NCBI RefSeq assembly: GCF_006337085.1
Contig: NZ_CP040882.1
Span: 1,798,001 to 1,862,000 of the forward strand
From: Sutterella faecalis
GTDB taxonomy: Bacteria; Pseudomonadota; Gammaproteobacteria; Burkholderiales; Burkholderiaceae_F
Direction of reading: 5' to 3'
DNA: 64,000 nucleotides
A model generated the notes under the pieces. It saw only the letters and a list, made by a program, of their open reading frames with translations. It ran no database searches and was not told the DNA's origin. Position numbers and translations under genes: made by a program. This document shows, in pieces, positions 35,789-43,904 of this stretch. The number at the start of each line of letters is the position of its first letter. The first letter of the stretch is position 1.

Positions 35789-36652
35789 TTAGATTTCAAT
35801 GCAGCCTGTGAAGACCACTTCTGCCGGACCGATAAGGCTGAGCGTGGAGCCGGGCCCCTCCCAGGCGCAGGCAAGCGCCCCGCCCCGGGCCGAAAACTCA
35901 ACCCGCCTCTCGAAGATGCCGCGCATGAGACCCGCCGCCATCGCGGCGCTGGTACCGGTACCGCAGGCAAGCGTCTCTCCGGGACCTCTCTCCCAAACGC
36001 GGATTTTTGCCTTTTGCGCGCTTTCGCACTCAACAAATCCGACATTGACGCTTTCCGGGAAGGCCGGATGACGCTGCAGGAAGGGACCGATAAGATCGAT
36101 GCGTTCGCGATCCACATCGTCCGTGAATACGGTCGCATGGGGATTCCCCATGCTCGTCACGGTAAATTCAATATCGCGCTCGAGGGGCTCGCAATAAACC
36201 TTCCAGACCGCAATCCTATTTTCGATCCGATGCTGAAGGCCTTCTGGACGGAAGGGTATTTCTTCGGGCTGAAAGCGCGGCTCGCCCATATCGGCCACCA
36301 TGCGGCCGTCGGGCTCTCGCTTCACGCAGATTCTGCCCTTCATCGTCTGAAACGGAATCGAGTCGCCTGAGGCATAGCCCCGTTCAAGCGCAAAGCGCCC
36401 GATGCACCGCGCACCGTTGCCGCACTGCTCGACTTCATCGCCGTCGCTGTTGAAGATGCGGTAGCGTAGCGGTTCACCCGCCTTTTGAGGCGGATCGAGC
36501 AGGAGCAGCTGATCTGCGCCGATTCCGAAGCGCCGGTCCGCCAGGCGGCGAACGAGCTGAGGCGTTACCTCAACAGGTTCGGCCACGCGGTCAAGGACGA
36601 CGAAGTCATTCCCGGCCCCCTGCATCTTGGTGAAATGTAGTTCGGTCATCAT
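35789..36652 (-). CDS. dapF: Diaminopimelate epimerase
   Basis: 287 residues. The two catalytic cysteines lie in EQCGNGARC and GETLACGTGTSA; FTKMQGAGNDFVVLD is the N-terminal signature. DapF converts LL- to meso-diaminopimelate for lysine and peptidoglycan. The start has two adjacent ATGs (MMTELHF). The gene follows the lpxL pair by 15 bases, as in many Burkholderiales. Confidence 0.95.
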   Translation of the reverse strand: MMTELHFTKMQGAGNDFVVLDRVAEPVEVTPQLVRRLADRRFGIGADQLLLLDPPQKAGEPLRYRIFNSDGDEVEQCGNGARCIGRFALERGYASGDSIPFQTMKGRICVKREPDGRMVADMGEPRFQPEEIPFRPEGLQHRIENRIAVWKVYCEPLERDIEFTVTSMGNPHATVFTDDVDRERIDLIGPFLQRHPAFPESVNVGFVECESAQKAKIRVWERGPGETLACGTGTSAAMAAGLMRGIFERRVEFSARGGALACAWEGPGSTLSLIGPAEVVFTGCIEI

Positions 36653-36667
36653 TCAATTCATTAAAAA

Positions 36668-37555
36668 TCAATAGACTGAAGGCTCGCCTTCAGGCCGGGT
36701 TTTAAAGCGCCGATGCACCCAGAGATACTGATCCGGATGTCGGCGGATATATGCCTCAAGCTCCTTATTGAGACGCGTCGTATCGACCTCTGGGTCTTTC
36801 GTCGGGAAATTCTCGAGAGGTGCGGAAATTTCAACGCGGTAGCCGTCATCCGTCATGGTGGCAATGCACCAGACGACCTTTGCGCGCATCACGCGTGCGA
36901 GCCGCGAAACCATCGGAATCGTAGCGGCCTTCACGCCGAAAAACGGAACGAAAATTGAATTCCGCGCGCCGTGATCCATATCGGGCAGATAGTAAAAGGG
37001 AAGCCCTTCGCGAATGTGCTTCATCACCGTCCTCAGATCGTTGTCCCCCGTTTTGGCGATAAGCACCGGGTTGCTGAAGCGGAGCCTGCCTTCAAGCAGG
37101 GCCTTGTCCCAGACGGGATTGCTCTGCTTCTGATAGAGCGACACACCGCGCACATAGGTATTGAGCGCGATGCCGGCAGCGTCGAGCCCTGCAAAATGAG
37201 GCGATACCACAATGATCGGGCGGTTCTCGGGATCGAGCAGATGCTCAAGCCCTTCGAACTTGACGAGCGCCTGCACTTCTTCCTTTGTACCCGTCCAAAG
37301 CGTACCGTGATCAATCGCAGCACGTGCAAGACGCACATAAACGCGACGTGCAAGCTTTCTGCGTTCATCTTCGGAAAGTTCCGGGAAGCAAAGCCGCAGA
37401 TTGGTCAGGATGACATGGCGGCGCTTGGGCACCGCCTGCCAGAAAATCGCAGCCGCGCATCGCGCAAGCCCCCAGCGCGCCGGCATCGGCAAATGCCTGA
37501 ACGAACGGACAATGCGGACCCAGGCACGGGAAAAAACTTCATTAAAGGACGACAT
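36668..37555 (-). CDS. Lipid A biosynthesis late acyltransferase (LpxL/LpxM family), second copy
   Basis: 295 residues of the HtrB/MsbB family. The catalytic HX4D/E motif appears as SPHFAGLDAAG (Asp form), and the C-terminal DQYLWVHRRFKTRP is characteristic. It transfers an acyl chain from acyl-ACP to the Kdo-lipid A precursor at the inner membrane. It starts within the stop codon of the preceding acyltransferase. Which acyl position each copy fills cannot be told from sequence. Confidence 0.9.
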   Translation of the reverse strand: MSSFNEVFSRAWVRIVRSFRHLPMPARWGLARCAAAIFWQAVPKRRHVILTNLRLCFPELSEDERRKLARRVYVRLARAAIDHGTLWTGTKEEVQALVKFEGLEHLLDPENRPIIVVSPHFAGLDAAGIALNTYVRGVSLYQKQSNPVWDKALLEGRLRFSNPVLIAKTGDNDLRTVMKHIREGLPFYYLPDMDHGARNSIFVPFFGVKAATIPMVSRLARVMRAKVVWCIATMTDDGYRVEISAPLENFPTKDPEVDTTRLNKELEAYIRRHPDQYLWVHRRFKTRPEGEPSVY

Positions 37556-38427
37556 CAGCGATGGGCTCCTTCTTCAGGCGGCGGAGCGCCTTTCGGACGC
37601 TTGTAGCGGTTGTAGCTCCAGGCATATTGGTCAGGCATCCGGCGAATAATGTGCTCAATCATCCTGTTCATGGCAAGCGCATCTTCGTGGATGTCGCCTG
37701 TAAGCGGATCCGTCCACTCCTCGGCCTCAACTTTCCAACTGTCGCCCTCTCGAACGCCCCAGGCAAAAATGCGGATGGCATCAAACTGATGAGCGACCTT
37801 GACCGGAAGCGTCATCGTATAGGCGGGCCTGCCGAAAAAAGAAGCCCAGACGCCTTCGCCTTTGCTCGGCACCTGATCCGGAAGCGCTCCGAAAGTATTG
37901 CCTTCCCGCAGGCTCCGTATGATGCGCTTGACGCCGATCAGGGTTGTCGGAACAGCCTCAATGCCGGGAGCCTGACGGGCATCACCCACCACGGCGCGCA
38001 GAATCTTCTTCCTCGGCGGCCGATAGAGAATCGTGATCCGGCGGCCAGTTTCCTTATATAGCGTGCCGGCAAGCCAGACGGGGAGCACTTCGAAGCAGCC
38101 GACGTGAGGCGTCATAAAAACGATCGGACGACCGCTTCTCATGGCGTCTCCGATCAATTTTTCAGCTTTTTCGTCCACTCGCACGTGCTCAAGGACGGTT
38201 TCCGTCGGACGGTACCAAACCCAGATGCTTTCCATCGCCTGCCGTCCGGCATTGCGGCCGACGCGGGCAAAAATGCTTTTATGCGTGTACCCGGCCGCAC
38301 ACAGATTGGCGCGCGTCCGCCGGCGATACCCCGGCGCAAGCCAGAATACGAGTTCACCGACGAAGGCGCCGAAAAACTGCAGGAACGACAGCGGAAGTTT
38401 GGCAACGAGCGTGAGTAGCCTGTGCAT
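37555..38427 (-). CDS. lpxL: Lipid A biosynthesis late acyltransferase (LpxL/HtrB family), first copy
   Basis: 290 residues, membrane-associated N terminus (LLTLVAKLPLSFLQFFGAFV), catalytic TPHVGCFEVLP (HX4E), and C-terminal DQYAWSYNRYKRP. It is the first gene of an lpx-lpx-dapF minus-strand group and is divergent from metK. Two tandem copies probably add two secondary chains. A start a few codons later is possible. Confidence 0.92.
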   Translation of the reverse strand: MHRLLTLVAKLPLSFLQFFGAFVGELVFWLAPGYRRRTRANLCAAGYTHKSIFARVGRNAGRQAMESIWVWYRPTETVLEHVRVDEKAEKLIGDAMRSGRPIVFMTPHVGCFEVLPVWLAGTLYKETGRRITILYRPPRKKILRAVVGDARQAPGIEAVPTTLIGVKRIIRSLREGNTFGALPDQVPSKGEGVWASFFGRPAYTMTLPVKVAHQFDAIRIFAWGVREGDSWKVEAEEWTDPLTGDIHEDALAMNRMIEHIIRRMPDQYAWSYNRYKRPKGAPPPEEGAHR

Positions 38428-38844
38428 GCGAAAGACAGTCTCCGATCCTGAAAGCGCAGCGCCTGGAGAGGCGGCGCAGTATTGCGGCGAATCATTAATT
38501 TTACTTGGGGCTCGCGTCCTTTTTGCACCGGGAATCCGCGGCCCTCATCGTTTTCTCGCTTAAGGGAAACGATAGAAGCATACAAAGTAAATATTCACAC
38601 CTATTATTTTTATTGTTTACACAGGCATCTGCATCTATCCGTCCTGTCATTCTCCGCCAAACTCCCCGGCTCAAAAGAACCTTCTTCATCAGATTCCTTT
38701 AATTCTCCATGCGTTATCATTGCGCCCGATTCGCCGAGTTAACAGGACAACTTGCGGGGCGAACAAGAAATTCCGCTAAAGCGTCTCCCGCATGGAGCCA
38801 AGACCAATGCGCAGAGCGCTTCTCCTTCTCAATACTGGAGTTTT
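38428..38844. other. 417-bp divergent intergenic region between lpxL and metK
   Basis: No convincing gene is seen. It contains the promoters for the lpxL group and metK; the middle (38570-38640) is AT-rich. A hairpin ATCGTTTTC/GGAAACGAT lies at 38547-38573 (one wobble). I looked for a SAM riboswitch before metK and could not match a known class. Confidence 0.5.
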
Positions 38845-40029
38845 ATGGCCATGGCCCACGAATATCTCTTTACTTCCGAATCCGTCAGCGAAGGTCATCC
38901 CGACAAGGTCGCAGATCAGATCTCCGACGCTGTTCTTGACGCCTGCCTCACCGAAGACCCGATGAGCCGCGTCGCCGCCGAAACGCTCTGCACCACCGGA
39001 CTTGTGGTGCTTGCCGGCGAAATCACGACGAACGCCAACGTCGACTACATCGGCCTCACGCGCAACGTGCTGAAGAAAATCGGCTACGACAATACCGATT
39101 ACGGCATTGATCATCGCGGCTGCTCCGTGCTCGTCGGCTACGACAAGCAGTCTGCCGACATCAAGCAGGGCGTCGACCACGCCATGGACGACGAACTCAA
39201 CCTCGGCGCCGGCGACCAGGGCCTGATGTTCGGTTTTGCCTGTGATGAAACGCCGACGCTCATGCCGGCCCCGATCTATTACGCTCACCGCCTCATGGAG
39301 CAGCAGAGCAAGGTCCGCAAGAACGGCACGCTGCCCTTCCTGCGTCCTGATGCCAAGAGCCAGGTCACGATGCGCTACCGCGACGGCAAGCCGGTCGGGA
39401 TCGACACGATCGTCATTTCCTCGCAGCATGCTCCCGAAATGTCGGACGGCACGAAGATGAAGCCCGAATTCACGGAAGCTATTGTTGAAAGCATCATCCG
39501 CCCGGTCATTCCTGCCGAGTGGCTCAAGGACACGAAGTTCCTCATTAATCCGACCGGCCGCTTTGTCGTCGGCGGTCCGCAGGGCGACTGCGGCCTCACC
39601 GGCCGCAAGATCATCGTCGACACCTACGGCGGCTACTGCCCGCACGGCGGCGGCGCCTTCTCCGGCAAGGACGCCACCAAGGTCGACCGCTCCGCCGCCT
39701 ATGCCTGCCGCTATGTCGCGAAGAACATCGTTGCTTCCGGTCTCGCCACCTATTGCCTCGTGCAGGTTGCCTACGCGATCGGCGTCGCCGAACCGATGAA
39801 CGTTACGGTCTTCACCAACGGCACGGGCCGCATCCCTGATGAGGAAATCGCCGCGCTCGTACGCAAGCACTTCGATCTGCGCCCCCGCGGCATTATTCAA
39901 ATGCTCGACCTGCGCCGCCCGATCTTCTCGAAGACCGCAGCCTACGGCCACTTCGGCCGCGAAGAGCCGGAATTCACCTGGGAAAAGACCGACAAGGCTG
40001 AAGCCCTCAAAGCCGCTGCCGGGCTCTAA
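38845..40029 (+). CDS. metK: S-adenosylmethionine synthetase
   Basis: 394 residues from ATG 38845 (CTGGAG four bases upstream; a second ATG at 38851 has ten-base spacing). Conserved MetK motifs: SESVSEGHPDKVADQISD, GAGDQGLMFG, GGAFSGKDATKVDRSAAY. It makes SAM from methionine and ATP. It is followed by trpS and then ahcY, so SAM synthesis and SAH removal are encoded close together. A strong hairpin (40089-40127) lies after the stop. Confidence 0.97.
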   Translation: MAMAHEYLFTSESVSEGHPDKVADQISDAVLDACLTEDPMSRVAAETLCTTGLVVLAGEITTNANVDYIGLTRNVLKKIGYDNTDYGIDHRGCSVLVGYDKQSADIKQGVDHAMDDELNLGAGDQGLMFGFACDETPTLMPAPIYYAHRLMEQQSKVRKNGTLPFLRPDAKSQVTMRYRDGKPVGIDTIVISSQHAPEMSDGTKMKPEFTEAIVESIIRPVIPAEWLKDTKFLINPTGRFVVGGPQGDCGLTGRKIIVDTYGGYCPHGGGAFSGKDATKVDRSAAYACRYVAKNIVASGLATYCLVQVAYAIGVAEPMNVTVFTNGTGRIPDEEIAALVRKHFDLRPRGIIQMLDLRRPIFSKTAAYGHFGREEPEFTWEKTDKAEALKAAAGL

Positions 40030-40088
40030 AACCCTTCGCAGACGCTTCTCTCAGTTGAGAGTCCTCGCAAGACTCCTCTGATACGCCA

Positions 40089-40136
40089 ACGGGCGGCGCA
40101 TCCTTCGGAAGAAAGGACGCCGCCCGTTCTCTATTC
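40089..40136 (+). terminator. Hairpin after metK
   Basis: ACGGGCGGCG (40089-40098) pairs with CGCCGCCCGT (40118-40127), with inner TCCTT/AAGGA pairing; only a weak T-rich tail (TCTCTATT). Confidence 0.55.
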
Positions 40137-40214
40137 CGCCGTATGATTTCTTTTTTACGGCAATGTTCCGGCTGCTATACGACCGGAATCCTCTCATTCG
40201 ATTCTTTTCAAGCG

Positions 40215-41525
40215 ATGACCAAAAAACGCGTTCTCACCGGCATCAACACCACCGGAACCCTGCATATCGGCAACTACGTCGGCGCCATCCGCCCGGCCAT
40301 TCAGGACAGCCGCGATCCCAACGTTGAGAGCTTCTTCTTCCTCGCGGATCTGCACGCACTCATCAAGTGCCAGGATCCTGCCCGCATTGAAAGAAGCCGC
40401 ATGCAGATTGCCGCGACCTGGCTCGCCGCAGGCCTCGATCCGGAACGCGTCACGCTCTACCGTCAGAGCGACATCCCTGAAATCCCGCTGCTGTGCTGGA
40501 TGTTCGACTGCGTCATGAGCAAGGGACTTCTCAATCGTGCGCACGCCTATAAAGCAGCCGTTGATGCCGCCACGGCTGCCGGGAAGGACCCGGACGCCGA
40601 CGTCTCCATGGGGCTCTTTTCCTATCCGGTGCTGATGGCTGCAGACATTCTGATGTTCAACGCGCAAGAAGTGCCTGTCGGCCATGATCAGCTCCAGCAC
40701 CTCGAAATGGCACGCGACGCCGCCCAGCGCTTCAACAACCTCTATGCCACGCCCGAGCATCCGTTCTTCGTGCTTCCCCAGGCAACGGGCGGCAGCAGCA
40801 TTGAAGTGCTCCCCGGCCTTGACGGCCGCAAGATGAGCAAGTCCTACAACAACGTCATCCCGCTCTTCGAAGGCGGCCGCGCAGCGCTTGATGCCGCCAT
40901 AGCGCGCATCGTCACCGACAGCCGTGCACCGGGCGAACCCAAGGATCCCGACAGCACCTCTCTCACCGTCATCTTCGATGCGTTTGCGGCGCCCGAGGAG
41001 CGTGAAGCCTTCCGTGCGGAGCTTCGTTCCGGTCTCGGCTGGGGCGAAGCCAAAAAGCGTCTTGCCGATCAGATTGATCGCGAGATTGGCCCGATGCGCG
41101 CCCGCTACGAAGAGCTGATGGCGCATCCCGCCCAGGTCGAGGAGATCCTGCAGGAGGGCGCCCGCAAAGCGCGTCTCATCGCAACGCCCTTCATGGATAA
41201 GCTTCGTCATGCCGTTGGTCTTAGAAGCTTCACTGAAATCGCCGCGCCGCAGGCAGCCAAAAAGAAGGCGCAGAAAGTTCAGCGCGCAGCCTTCAAGCAG
41301 TACAGGGAAAAGGACGGGTGCTTCTACTTCAAACTTATTTCCGCCGCGGGCGATGAACTGCTCCTCTCCGAAGGCTTCGAGTCCGGCCGCGATGCCGGCA
41401 TGTGGGTCGGCCGTCTCAAAAAGGAAGGCGCAGCGGCCCTCGAAGGCGCGCCGGTCAGCTTCCTCGACGGCATTACGCGCGATGCCGTTGAAGCAGCCCT
41501 CCTCTCCTTCCGCGAAGAAGAATAA
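40215..41525 (+). CDS. trpS: Tryptophanyl-tRNA synthetase with C-terminal extension
   Basis: 436 residues from ATG 40215 (MTKKRVLTGINTTG); upstream frame is rejected. Class I signatures are TLHIGN and KMSKS. After the catalytic and anticodon-binding parts (ending near residue 350) there is an extra domain of about 55 residues, QYREKDGCFYFKLISAAGDELLLSEGF..., which resembles the DUF1508/YegP fold. Such long TrpRS forms occur in betaproteobacteria. The extension's function is unknown. The ORF ends just before the ahcY leader. Confidence 0.94.
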   Translation: MTKKRVLTGINTTGTLHIGNYVGAIRPAIQDSRDPNVESFFFLADLHALIKCQDPARIERSRMQIAATWLAAGLDPERVTLYRQSDIPEIPLLCWMFDCVMSKGLLNRAHAYKAAVDAATAAGKDPDADVSMGLFSYPVLMAADILMFNAQEVPVGHDQLQHLEMARDAAQRFNNLYATPEHPFFVLPQATGGSSIEVLPGLDGRKMSKSYNNVIPLFEGGRAALDAAIARIVTDSRAPGEPKDPDSTSLTVIFDAFAAPEEREAFRAELRSGLGWGEAKKRLADQIDREIGPMRARYEELMAHPAQVEEILQEGARKARLIATPFMDKLRHAVGLRSFTEIAAPQAAKKKAQKVQRAAFKQYREKDGCFYFKLISAAGDELLLSEGFESGRDAGMWVGRLKKEGAAALEGAPVSFLDGITRDAVEAALLSFREEE

Positions 41526-41545
41526 TTTTTCATAAGAATCAACAA

Positions 41546-41573
41546 ATGAAGGCGGCTATAATGCCGCCTTCAT
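41546..41573 (+). promoter_or_regulatory. Hairpin with a TATAAT loop between trpS and ahcY
   Basis: ATGAAGGCGGC and GCCGCCTTCAT form an 11-pair perfect stem whose six-base loop is TATAAT (41557-41562), a perfect -10 sequence. No good -35 is visible 17 bases upstream. It could be the trpS 3' hairpin, part of the ahcY promoter, or both. Confidence 0.45.
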
Positions 41574-41608
41574 CGCATCCGGAGAACAGTCTCCGGCATG
41601 AGGACCAG

Positions 41609-41702
41609 GGGTTCGAGGAGCGCTGCGACGGAGTCTCCCCTAAGGGACTTCGCGAGGCTCGAACCGCTTCCGTCTGCATCCGCATTTCCAACGGCGCTCT
41701 CC
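41609..41702 (+). promoter_or_regulatory. S-adenosylhomocysteine (SAH) riboswitch
   Basis: GGTTCGAG (41610-41617) pairs with CTCGAACC (41658-41665), framing the conserved GAGGAGCGCTGC core, with GAGGCTCG on the return strand. GAGCGC (41618-41623) can form the downstream pairing with GCGCTC (41694-41699). This sequence and layout match the SAH riboswitch family, which in betaproteobacteria stands before ahcY and turns it on when SAH accumulates. ahcY starts 24 bases after the last element. Confidence 0.9.
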
Positions 41703-41726
41703 TTCTTTCTTCTTTCAAGACGACAA

Positions 41727-43127
41727 ATGGACGCTACTGAAAACTACGTTATCGCCGACCTTGGTCTTGCCGACTGGGGCCGCAAGGAAATTCAGATTGC
41801 CGAGGTGGAAATGCCCGGCCTCATGGCTATCCGGCGCGAATATGCCGCAAGCCAGCCGCTGAAGGGCGCCCGCATCTCCGGGTCTCTGCACATGACCATT
41901 CAGACAGCCGTTCTCATCGAAACACTGACGGCTCTTGGCGCTGAAGTCCGTTGGGCGAGCTGCAACATCTTCTCCACGCAGGACCACGCAGCGGCTGCCA
42001 TTGTGAAGGACGGCGTCCCGGTTTTTGCACGTAAGGGCGAAACGATCGAGGAATACTGGGCCTATACGCATCGGATCTTCGAGTGGCCTGACGGGGGCTA
42101 CTCCAACATGATTCTTGATGACGGCGGTGACGCCACGCTTCTCCTGCATCTCGGCTCCCGTGCTGAAAAGAACCCGGAAGTCATTGCGCATCCGACGAGC
42201 GACGAAGAAACTGCACTCTTTGCCGCCATCCGGGAGCATCTGGCGATTGATCCCAACTGGTATTCGAAGCGGCTTGAAAAGATCCTCGGCGTTTCTGAAG
42301 AGACGACGACCGGCGTGCACCGTCTCTACCAGATGAGCGAACGCGGCGAACTGCGCATCCCCGCAATCAACGTCAACGATTCCGTCACAAAGTCCAAGTT
42401 CGACAATCTTTACGGCTGCCGCGAATCGCTCGTCGACGGCATCAAGCGTGCAACTGACGTTATGGTCGCCGGCAAAGTTGCCGTTGTGGTCGGCTACGGC
42501 GATGTGGGCAAGGGCTGCGCTCAGGCGCTGCGCGCCCTCTCCGCCCAGGTCTGGGTGGTGGAAATCGATCCGATCTGTGCGCTTCAGGCTGCGATGGAAG
42601 GCTATCGCGTCGTTACCATGGACTTTGCCAAGGACAAGGCCGACATCTTCGTCACTGCCACGGGCAATGTCCGCGTCATCACGCACGATCACATGATCGC
42701 GATGAAGAATGAAGCGATCGTCTGCAATATCGGCCATTTCGACAGTGAAATTGATGTCGCCTCCATGCGTCAGTACAAGTGGGAAAACATCAAGCCGCAG
42801 GTCGACCACATCACGCTCCCCTCCGGCAACCGCATCATCCTTCTCGCGGAAGGCCGTCTTGTCAATCTCGGCTGCGCTACGGGCCATCCCTCCTATGTGA
42901 TGAGCTCCTCCTTCGCCAATCAGACGCTCGCACAGATTGAGCTCTTCTGCCATCACGACAAGTACCCTGTCGGGGTCTACATTCTTCCGAAACACCTTGA
43001 CGAAAAAGTTGCCCGTCTGCAGCTCACCAACCTCAATGCTGAGCTTTCCGTGCTTACGGATGAACAGGCTGCCTATATCGGCGTCAAGAAGGAAGGTCCC
43101 TACAAGGCGGAAAACTACCGCTACTGA
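41727..43127 (+). CDS. ahcY: S-adenosylhomocysteine hydrolase
   Basis: 466 residues from ATG 41727 (MDATENYVIADLGL); the longer in-frame extension falls in the riboswitch and is rejected. The NAD-binding GYGDVGKGCAQAL, the N-terminal ARISGSLHMT, and the C-terminal KYPVGVYILPKHLDEKVA are characteristic. It splits SAH into adenosine and homocysteine, relieving product inhibition of methyltransferases. Expression is expected to respond to SAH via the upstream riboswitch. A strong terminator follows. Confidence 0.97.
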   Translation: MDATENYVIADLGLADWGRKEIQIAEVEMPGLMAIRREYAASQPLKGARISGSLHMTIQTAVLIETLTALGAEVRWASCNIFSTQDHAAAAIVKDGVPVFARKGETIEEYWAYTHRIFEWPDGGYSNMILDDGGDATLLLHLGSRAEKNPEVIAHPTSDEETALFAAIREHLAIDPNWYSKRLEKILGVSEETTTGVHRLYQMSERGELRIPAINVNDSVTKSKFDNLYGCRESLVDGIKRATDVMVAGKVAVVVGYGDVGKGCAQALRALSAQVWVVEIDPICALQAAMEGYRVVTMDFAKDKADIFVTATGNVRVITHDHMIAMKNEAIVCNIGHFDSEIDVASMRQYKWENIKPQVDHITLPSGNRIILLAEGRLVNLGCATGHPSYVMSSSFANQTLAQIELFCHHDKYPVGVYILPKHLDEKVARLQLTNLNAELSVLTDEQAAYIGVKKEGPYKAENYRY

Positions 43128-43170
43128 CCGCATGAGGTCTCGCCTCATGAGGCGGTAAAAACCGCATGAA

Positions 43171-43209
43171 AATGCCCGGAAGAGCTGGTTCTCTTTCCGG
43201 GCATTTTTT
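43171..43209. terminator. Terminator after ahcY
   Basis: AATGCCCGGA and TCCGGGCATT (43171-43180/43196-43205) with AGAG/CTCT inside, then TTTT. Also suitable for the convergent cyclo-ligase gene. Confidence 0.85.
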
Positions 43210-43766
43210 CAAAAAATTCCGCTATCTGTGATGATAAGGTCAAGCGGCAGATCATGCGGCTCGAATAGTGAATCATCCACCTCATTCACACCATAGGCTA
43301 CGCCGAGCAGCCGCGGGGAGGCGCCTGACTTAAGCAGCTTTGAAATGTAGCGATCAAAGTAGCCGCCGCCGTATCCGAGCCTTCTGCGCGAACGCGTCCA
43401 GCCGAGGCAAGGGATGAGAAGCACATCAGGTACTACGCAGGCGCCTTTCCTCGAACCAGGAATCCCTGCGGCGTCTGCTTCCAGCTTCTCGCAAGGGTCC
43501 CACAGACGGTATTCCATGCATGAAGCTTCCCGATCCGTACACCAGGGCAGCGCCAGAGCTCTCGCGCCGTCGGCAGCGCTCCATCGCAGCAGTTCTGAAT
43601 TGATGTCTGGCTCGCTCCCGATCGGCTGATACGTGCCGACTGTGAGTACGCGCCGCTCTTCCTGCAGTGCCCGCGAAAGCATCTTCAGGAGTCCCGCATG
43701 CGCATTCATTCCGACCTTTCGCCGAAGTTCTCCCATGCATTTGCGTACTGTCTGCTTGTCCGGCAT
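43209..43766 (-). CDS. 5-formyltetrahydrofolate cyclo-ligase
   Basis: 185 residues from ATG 43766 (AGGAG upstream). The family motif GYGGGYFDRY is present, as is VGTYQPIGSEPDI at the N terminus. It converts 5-formyl-THF to 5,10-methenyl-THF with ATP, recycling a by-product of one-carbon metabolism. It is divergent from slt, a frequent betaproteobacterial arrangement. In some bacteria the gene (ygfA/fau) is paired with 6S RNA; none is seen here. Confidence 0.93.
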   Translation of the reverse strand: MPDKQTVRKCMGELRRKVGMNAHAGLLKMLSRALQEERRVLTVGTYQPIGSEPDINSELLRWSAADGARALALPWCTDREASCMEYRLWDPCEKLEADAAGIPGSRKGACVVPDVLLIPCLGWTRSRRRLGYGGGYFDRYISKLLKSGASPRLLGVAYGVNEVDDSLFEPHDLPLDLIITDSGIF

Positions 43767-43904
43767 TTTGAGAATTCTCCTGAGAAAGAAGGCTCTTCCG
43801 GTCGTATCCAATCCCTCAGAAGGAGAGGAGAGGATAGGCTGAAGTGCCCCTCGCTATATTAGGATCCTCTTCTCGGTTTATGTGTTTTCCGATTTTCCCC
43901 ACTG

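Noticed and set aside
38750..38800. SAM-II riboswitch before metK
   Set aside because: CGCTAAAGCG looked suggestive, but the downstream pseudoknot element and conserved AAAAGG segment are missing.
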